The notes beneath the pieces are model-generated. The model did not search any database, was not told the origin of the DNA, and saw only the letters and a program-made list of their open reading frames with translations. A stretch of 64,000 nt of DNA. Source: JABWBD01 sp040768665. Its GTDB lineage: Bacteria > Planctomycetota > Planctomycetia > Pirellulales > Thermoguttaceae. Position 1 is the stretch's first letter. Every line of letters starts with the position of its first letter. This document shows, one piece after another, positions 59,430 to 64,000 of this stretch. The position numbers were made by a program, and so were the translations under genes. The stretch spans positions 1 through 64,000 of the forward strand of contig JAXGMN010000007.1 of assembly GCA_040768665.1 (NCBI GenBank), in the 5' to 3' direction.

Positions 59430-59497
59430 CCACTAACCACCAACCACTAACCACTAACCACCAACCACTAACCACTAACCACTAACCACTATCCACT
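59418..59497. repeat. right ACCACTA/ACCACCA array (about 11 units)
   Basis: Complementary to the left array: on the minus strand it reads GGATAGT, GGTTAGT and GGTTGGT units. It ends directly before the ATG of the BatA gene (59498) and takes the place of its ribosome binding site. Confidence 0.92.
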
Positions 59498-61684
59498 ATG
59501 CCCCCACTCGCCTTCGACATCGCCAGTCCGGCCATGCTCGCCTGGCTGCTCGCAGCCGCGGCGCCGCTGTTGATCCACCTGTGGAGCCGGCGGCGGTATC
59601 GCGAGATGTCGTGGGCGGCGATGCAGTTTCTGCTGGCGGCGATTCGAAGCAGTCGGCGCCGGATGCGATTGGAGCAGTGGCTGTTGCTGGCGGTCCGCAC
59701 GCTGCTGATCGTGCTGGTCGTGCTGGCCGTGGCGGAACCTTTCCTCGAGCGGGGCGTGGTTCTGTTGGCCGCGGCAGAACGGGCGCACCGTCTTCTGGTC
59801 CTCGATGGGTCCTATTCGATGGCCTACACCCCGACGGACAAGAGCCGTTTTGATCGTGCGAAAGAGCTGGCGGCCCAGATTGTCCAGCAGAGTCCGCAGG
59901 GCGACGGATTCACCCTCGTCTTGCTCAGCGATCCGCCGCGGGTCGTGATCGGCAATCCGGTGTTCGAGCCGGGCGAGTTTCTGGAGGAGTTGGATAATCT
60001 GCGGCTTCCGCATACGACCGCCGACCTGCCCAAGACACTGTCTGCGGTCGAGCAGGTGCTCACCGGGGCGCGGCGCGAGCATCCGCGTCTTGTGCGCCAG
60101 GAGGTCTATTTTTTGACGGACCTGGGGCGCGTCGGGTGGTCGCCCCCGACGGAACCCACGGCGCTGACCGATTTCCGCCGGCGCAGTAAGCGACTGGCCG
60201 ATTCGGCTGCATTGGTGATGATCGACGTCGGCCAATCGGCGGCCGAGAATGTCGCGGTCACGGAGGCCGGCATCGGCCAGCCGTTTGCCACGGTGGACCA
60301 GAACGTCGAGATTCAAGCGGAGCTGCGAAATTTCGGCCGGCGGGCCCGCAGCCGGCAGCCCGTCGAGCTGCTGGTGGACGGCCGTCGCGTCGCCCTGGAG
60401 CACGTCGACCTCGCGGCCGACGGCGAGGCGGCAGCGACGTTTTCCTACCGGTTCGACGCGCCGGGCGACCATATCCTGGAGCTGCGCACCGAGGGCGACG
60501 CACTGGACGTCGATAACCACCGATGGCGTGCGGTCGCGGTGAAGCCGCATTTGAACATTTTGTGTGTGAACGGCAGACCGTCCGGGGAAGCGTTCGGCGG
60601 TGCCACGGACTATCTGGTTTACGCCCTCTCGCCCCGGGTTGGTGCAACCGACCGCACGCTCATCCATCCGGAGGTTGTCCCGGAAAGCGCATTGATGGAG
60701 CTGGAACTCGGCCGTTACGACTGCGTCTTTCTGGCCAATGTCGCCCAGTTCACGTCGAGCGAGGCGGGGGTGCTTGAGGCCTATCTGAAACGGGGCGGAA
60801 GCCTTCTCTTTTTCCTCGGCGACCGGGTGCTCGGCGACCGCTACAACCGCGAATTGGGAAAAGGTCACGGGGGCGTCGGAATCCTTCCTGCCCGGCTGGA
60901 AACGCTTGTCGAGGAGAGCCAGTATCGCCTCGATCCTTTGGAATACCGGCATCCGATCGTGCAGGTGTTCCGCGGCCAGGAGCGGGCTGGATTGTTGACC
61001 ACGCCCGTCGAGAAGTATTACCGGCTTTCCATGCCCAAGGACTCGGCGGCAGAAGTGGCCCTGGCGCTGGGCAATGGCGATCCGCTGGTTGTCGAGGCGC
61101 CGGTCCACCGGGGTCGCGTGGTCCTCGTGGCGACCTCCGCCGACGCCTCCTGGACACGGATGCCGGTTTGGCCGAGCTATGTGCCCTTCGTGCAGGAACT
61201 GGTTGCCTTCGCGGTCAGCGGACAGGTCCAGCAGAAGAACCTTGAGGTCGGGCAGCCGTTCGGCGCGGCCGTCTCCACGGCGGCCGGCCACGTCCCGCTG
61301 ACGGTCCAGGGGCCGCAGGGCCGCAGCGAGCCGGTCCGCATCGAGAACGAAGGCGACGATAGCCGTTGGAGCTACGCGGATACGAGCATCAGCGGCGCTT
61401 ACGCCGCCCGGTTCGGACCGCCCGTGGCTCGCACCGATTGGTTTGCCGTCAATGTCGACACGGTCGAGAGCAATCTGGCTCAGTTTACCCCCGACGAATT
61501 CCGCAGCGAAGTCTGGCCCGACGTTCCGTTCGTGCATCAGACCACCTGGGCAGCTCTCGATGATTCGCCGGTCACTGCGGCCGCGGGTGCATCGCAGTTC
61601 TCCAAGATGCTGTTGTACATCGCGTTGGGGCTGTTGTTCCTGGAAACCTTTCTGGCCTGGCGATTCGGACATCACGCCTCATGA
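59498..61684 (+). CDS. BatA/VWA domain membrane protein
   Basis: A 728-residue protein. The N-terminal BatA domain (residues 1-80) has two helices (MLAWLLAAAAPLLIHLWSRR, LLAVRTLLIVLVVLAVAEPF) around RRRYREMSWAAMQFLLAAIR. A VWA domain follows with the MIDAS motif LLVLDGSYSMAY and VYFLTDLGRVGW. The periplasmic part includes a CARDB-like region (ENVAVTEAGIGQPF), a glutamine-amidotransferase-like fold (CVFLANVAQFTSSEAGVLEA) and a C-terminal helix (MLLYIALGLLFLETFLAWRF). It acts with MoxR and DUF58 in an envelope-quality or metal-insertion complex of unknown target. It lacks its own Shine-Dalgarno site because a heptamer array abuts the ATG. The stop overlaps the next gene by 4 bp. Confidence 0.9.
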   Translation: MPPLAFDIASPAMLAWLLAAAAPLLIHLWSRRRYREMSWAAMQFLLAAIRSSRRRMRLEQWLLLAVRTLLIVLVVLAVAEPFLERGVVLLAAAERAHRLLVLDGSYSMAYTPTDKSRFDRAKELAAQIVQQSPQGDGFTLVLLSDPPRVVIGNPVFEPGEFLEELDNLRLPHTTADLPKTLSAVEQVLTGARREHPRLVRQEVYFLTDLGRVGWSPPTEPTALTDFRRRSKRLADSAALVMIDVGQSAAENVAVTEAGIGQPFATVDQNVEIQAELRNFGRRARSRQPVELLVDGRRVALEHVDLAADGEAAATFSYRFDAPGDHILELRTEGDALDVDNHRWRAVAVKPHLNILCVNGRPSGEAFGGATDYLVYALSPRVGATDRTLIHPEVVPESALMELELGRYDCVFLANVAQFTSSEAGVLEAYLKRGGSLLFFLGDRVLGDRYNRELGKGHGGVGILPARLETLVEESQYRLDPLEYRHPIVQVFRGQERAGLLTTPVEKYYRLSMPKDSAAEVALALGNGDPLVVEAPVHRGRVVLVATSADASWTRMPVWPSYVPFVQELVAFAVSGQVQQKNLEVGQPFGAAVSTAAGHVPLTVQGPQGRSEPVRIENEGDDSRWSYADTSISGAYAARFGPPVARTDWFAVNVDTVESNLAQFTPDEFRSEVWPDVPFVHQTTWAALDDSPVTAAAGASQFSKMLLYIALGLLFLETFLAWRFGHHAS

Positions 61685-64000
61685 CCAAGCCGTTGCCCAC
61701 GTGGATCGAACGCCTGCTCGGGATCCAAACCGAGCCCGGTGAGGGTATGGCCTGGAGCCTGCACCACAGTTGGGGCTGGCCGGCGTGGCTGACGCTCTTG
61801 TTTGCCCTCTTCGCCGTGGCGTTCGTGGTAACGACCTATCTCCGCGAAAACCGCCAGTCGCCCGGTTGGTTTCGGCTCGGCCTGGCCGGGATCCGGCTGG
61901 CCCTGATTGGGATCGTCCTGGCAATGCTGGCCCGGTTCGCGTTTTCGCTTCAGCGGACCGGGCTGCCCTACGTCGCCGTGCTGGTCGACGATTCGCTGAG
62001 CATGTCGGTCGTCGACCGGTATGCCGAGGAGTTGCAGTCTCAGGTCCAGCGGAGAATCGGCGCCGTCGGCTACGAGAGGCCCAGCCGCTGGAACCTGGCC
62101 CGCACGCTTCTGATCGAAAACAATGCCGCTTTGCTCGGTGGAATTCGAAAGCAGTACAAGCTTCGCATGTACTATCTGACCGGCGAGCGATCGAGCCAGT
62201 CGGCAGACATCGGCAGGCTGCTCGACGAGATGCGGTCGCTGGAGCCGACCGGAGAGTCAAGCCGGCTCGGAGACGCCGTTCGCACCGTGCTCAGCGATCT
62301 CCGCGGGTCGGCGCCGGCCGCGATCGTCCTTCTGACCGACGGCATCAACACCGACGGCCTGACGCTTTCGGAAGCTGCCGCCCTGGCCCGCCGCAAAGGC
62401 GTGCCGCTATTTACGGTCGGACTGGGCGACGACCGGCCTGTCCGCGACTTGAAGCTGACCGATTTGCTGGTCGACGACGTCGTGTTCGCCGGCGACGTGG
62501 TCTACTTCGAAGCGAAACTCAGTGGGACCGGCTACGAGGGCAAGCAGGTGGAGGTCGTGCTGCGTCGGCGGGACAAACCGGACGTGCTGGCAGAAACCAA
62601 GGTCGCCATCGACTCTGCGAACCCGGTCCAGTCAGTCCGGCTGGCTCATCGGCCGACCGAGGAAGGCGAGTTCCGCTACATGGTCGAGGTCAAGCCTCAG
62701 GAAGGGGAACTGCAGACGGATAACAATCGTCAGGAGCGAACCGTCCAGGTTCGTACCGAACAAATCCGCGTGCTTCTGGTCCAGTCGTATCCCAACTTCG
62801 AGTACCGCTACTTACGCAATATGCTGGCCCGCGACAGCACGATCGATCTCGACACCGTCCTGCAGGAAGCCGACATCGAACACGCCGAGCAGGATGCGTC
62901 GGCCTTGAAGGGGTTTCCCGTCCGTCGGGACGAGCTTTTCCGATACGACGTGATCATCCTGGGCGACGTGAATCCCTCGCTTCTGAGCGAGTCGATGCTT
63001 CAGAACCTGGCCGATTTCGTCGACAAGTCGGGCCGAGGAGGGGGGCTGATCGCGATCGCCGGGCCGCAGTTCATGCCGTTGGCCTATCGCGATACGCCGT
63101 TGGCCCGGCTTCTGCCGATTGAACTGGGTAGCGTCCGCATGCCCGAGCCCGGCCAGGCGCTCACCGAGGGCTCCATCGTTCAGCCCACCGAACTCGGACT
63201 GGCGACTCCGCTGATGCAGTTGGGCGACTCTCCCGCCGAAACTCGCGAGATCTGGGAGAATCTGCCACCGTTGTACTGGATGATCGAAGCGCCGGATCTC
63301 AAGCCGGCTGCCCGGGTGCTTGCGGAACATCCCGACCGGATCGGTCACGACGGTCGCAAGCTGCCCGTGATCGCGATGCAGTACGTGGGGGCCGGCAAAG
63401 TGCTCTTTCACGCAACCGACGAAACCTGGCGGTGGCGGTTCCGCGTGGGCGATGTCCTCTTCGCCCGCTACTGGGTCCAGACGATCCGCTATCTGGCCCG
63501 CTCAAAGCTGAGCGACCAGGATCGCTCCGCCTCCTTGACGGTCGATCGCCGCGAGTACCGCCGTGGCGAGCCGGTGCTGATCCGCGCGCGATTCAGCGAC
63601 GAAAGGGCGGCCCCCGCGGCCGACGACGGCGTCACCGTCGTCGTCGAACAGCAGGGAAATCCGACGCGGCAAATCAAACTCCAGCGGAGCACGATCAGCC
63701 GAGGAGTTTTTGAGACGCGGCTGACGAACCTCCCGGTAGGGGCGTATCATGCCTGGATCGCGATCCCCTCGGTCCAAGGGCAGGCCCCGGCGGCGGACTT
63801 CCTGGTCGCGGCTCCCCCCGGCGAGTTCGAGCGGGTCCAGCGCGACACCGCGGAACTTCAGCGGGCAGCCGAACTCTCGAAGGGTCGCTTCTACACCTTC
63901 ACCACCGCCAGGCGATTGCTCGACGACCTGCCGGACGGCCGGCAGGTCCCCATCGAATCGCTCCCGGCCCAGCCGCTTTGGAACCGCTGGCCGCTGTTGG
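61681..64000 (+). CDS. VWA domain membrane protein, runs off the window
   Basis: At least 773 residues with no stop before the window end. The start ATG overlaps the BatA stop (ATGA). Two membrane helices lie near the N-terminus (WPAWLTLLFALFAVAFVVTT, IRLALIGIVLAMLARFAFSL). A VWA domain follows with MIDAS motif VAVLVDDSLSMSVVDRYA and AAIVLLTDGINTDG. Next is a CARDB-like beta domain (VYFEAKLSGTGYEGKQVEVV) and a glutamine-amidotransferase-like domain (IRVLLVQSYPNFEYRYLRNM, DVIILGDVNPSLLSESMLQN). The family is the usual last membrane component of planctomycete MoxR operons. Confidence 0.9.
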   Translation, partial: MTKPLPTWIERLLGIQTEPGEGMAWSLHHSWGWPAWLTLLFALFAVAFVVTTYLRENRQSPGWFRLGLAGIRLALIGIVLAMLARFAFSLQRTGLPYVAVLVDDSLSMSVVDRYAEELQSQVQRRIGAVGYERPSRWNLARTLLIENNAALLGGIRKQYKLRMYYLTGERSSQSADIGRLLDEMRSLEPTGESSRLGDAVRTVLSDLRGSAPAAIVLLTDGINTDGLTLSEAAALARRKGVPLFTVGLGDDRPVRDLKLTDLLVDDVVFAGDVVYFEAKLSGTGYEGKQVEVVLRRRDKPDVLAETKVAIDSANPVQSVRLAHRPTEEGEFRYMVEVKPQEGELQTDNNRQERTVQVRTEQIRVLLVQSYPNFEYRYLRNMLARDSTIDLDTVLQEADIEHAEQDASALKGFPVRRDELFRYDVIILGDVNPSLLSESMLQNLADFVDKSGRGGGLIAIAGPQFMPLAYRDTPLARLLPIELGSVRMPEPGQALTEGSIVQPTELGLATPLMQLGDSPAETREIWENLPPLYWMIEAPDLKPAARVLAEHPDRIGHDGRKLPVIAMQYVGAGKVLFHATDETWRWRFRVGDVLFARYWVQTIRYLARSKLSDQDRSASLTVDRREYRRGEPVLIRARFSDERAAPAADDGVTVVVEQQGNPTRQIKLQRSTISRGVFETRLTNLPVGAYHAWIAIPSVQGQAPAADFLVAAPPGEFERVQRDTAELQRAAELSKGRFYTFTTARRLLDDLPDGRQVPIESLPAQPLWNRWPLL

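Larger units (their letters stand above)
58933..59497 (+). mobile_element. candidate mobile cassette: IVP gene between inverted heptamer arrays
   Basis: The 565-bp block consists of a left array of GGTTAGT/GGATAGT units, an IVP-family gene and a right array of the same units in opposite orientation. It separates the DUF58 and BatA genes, which are normally adjacent in MoxR operons. The stop codons of DUF58 and of the IVP gene lie in the arrays, and the right array ends within 3 bp of the BatA start codon. Mobility is inferred; no target duplication was found. Confidence 0.55.

Noticed and set aside
58933..59497. A diversity-generating retroelement around the IVP/Avd-like gene
   Set aside because: No reverse transcriptase, no template/variable repeat pair with A-specific differences and no C-type lectin target are visible; only the four-helix-bundle protein resembles Avd.
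1..64000. CRISPR array among the many tandem repeats
   Set aside because: The repeats have a 7-bp (or 15-bp, 24-bp) period without unique spacers of constant length, and no cas gene is present.

Overview
The window looks like a chromosomal piece of a GC-rich planctomycete, probably Pirellulales-like; this is an inference from gene content. Supporting families are an exosortase with a polysaccharide co-polymerase tyrosine kinase, a MoxR/DUF58/BatA/VWA operon, ExbB/ExbD genes beside PQQ-propeller proteins, a GH33 sialidase and heparinase-like lyase, DUF433/DUF5615 and BrnT/BrnA-type modules, four-helix-bundle IVP genes and an encapsulated ferritin. No rRNA or tRNA gene and no CRISPR array was recognised.

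Layout. 0.3-1.6 kb: a VapBC remnant and a DUF433/DUF5615 pair. 1.9-11.5 kb (minus strand): an exopolysaccharide/exosortase locus (dTDP-glucose dehydratase, EpsI-like protein, Rpn-type nuclease, WecA/MraY-family transferase, chain-length/tyrosine kinase, exosortase), badly broken by frameshifts and interspersed with heptanucleotide repeat arrays and IVP genes. 11.6-12.4 kb: a FixJ-like regulator with Glu in place of the phosphoacceptor Asp. 15.5-21.3 kb (minus strand): a signalling operon of HDOD, hybrid histidine kinase, receiver-HD-GYP and GAF-PAS-PilZ proteins, pointing to cyclic-di-GMP control. 22-26 kb: a BrnT/BrnA-type pair and a complete IS66-type element with 8-bp target duplication whose TnpC is fused to a DUF4338 (DruA-like) domain. 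26-43 kb: AMP nucleosidase, DNA polymerase IV, sialidase, heparinase-like lyase, a TauE permease that overlaps csrA antisense, two regulators, a GNAT protein, OsmC, a baeRF-like pseudogene, and an encapsulated ferritin cut by a truncated IS4-type transposase.

43.5-53.8 kb holds seven closely packed plus-strand genes: a TonB/TolA-like anchor, ExbB, two ExbD proteins (one with an N-terminal zinc ribbon), a 1,213-residue membrane-anchored TPR/PQQ propeller, an oligopeptide-type solute-binding protein without permeases, and a secreted protein. I infer a proton-driven envelope machine. 54.7-64 kb holds a second PQQ propeller and the MoxR-DUF58-BatA-VWA operon, interrupted by a 565-bp cassette: an IVP gene between inverted heptamer arrays.

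Two repeat systems run through the window. One is arrays of 7-bp units that usually begin with GG, but whose other five bases change from array to array. The other is 95-125 bp hairpin elements with 12-33 bp arms and recurring GGGGAC-type cores. Frameshifts are very unevenly spread: dense in 1.9-10 kb, present at 20-34 and 39.6-41.3 kb, and absent from the 43.5-58.9 kb genes. They could be decay or local sequence error; the sequence alone does not decide.
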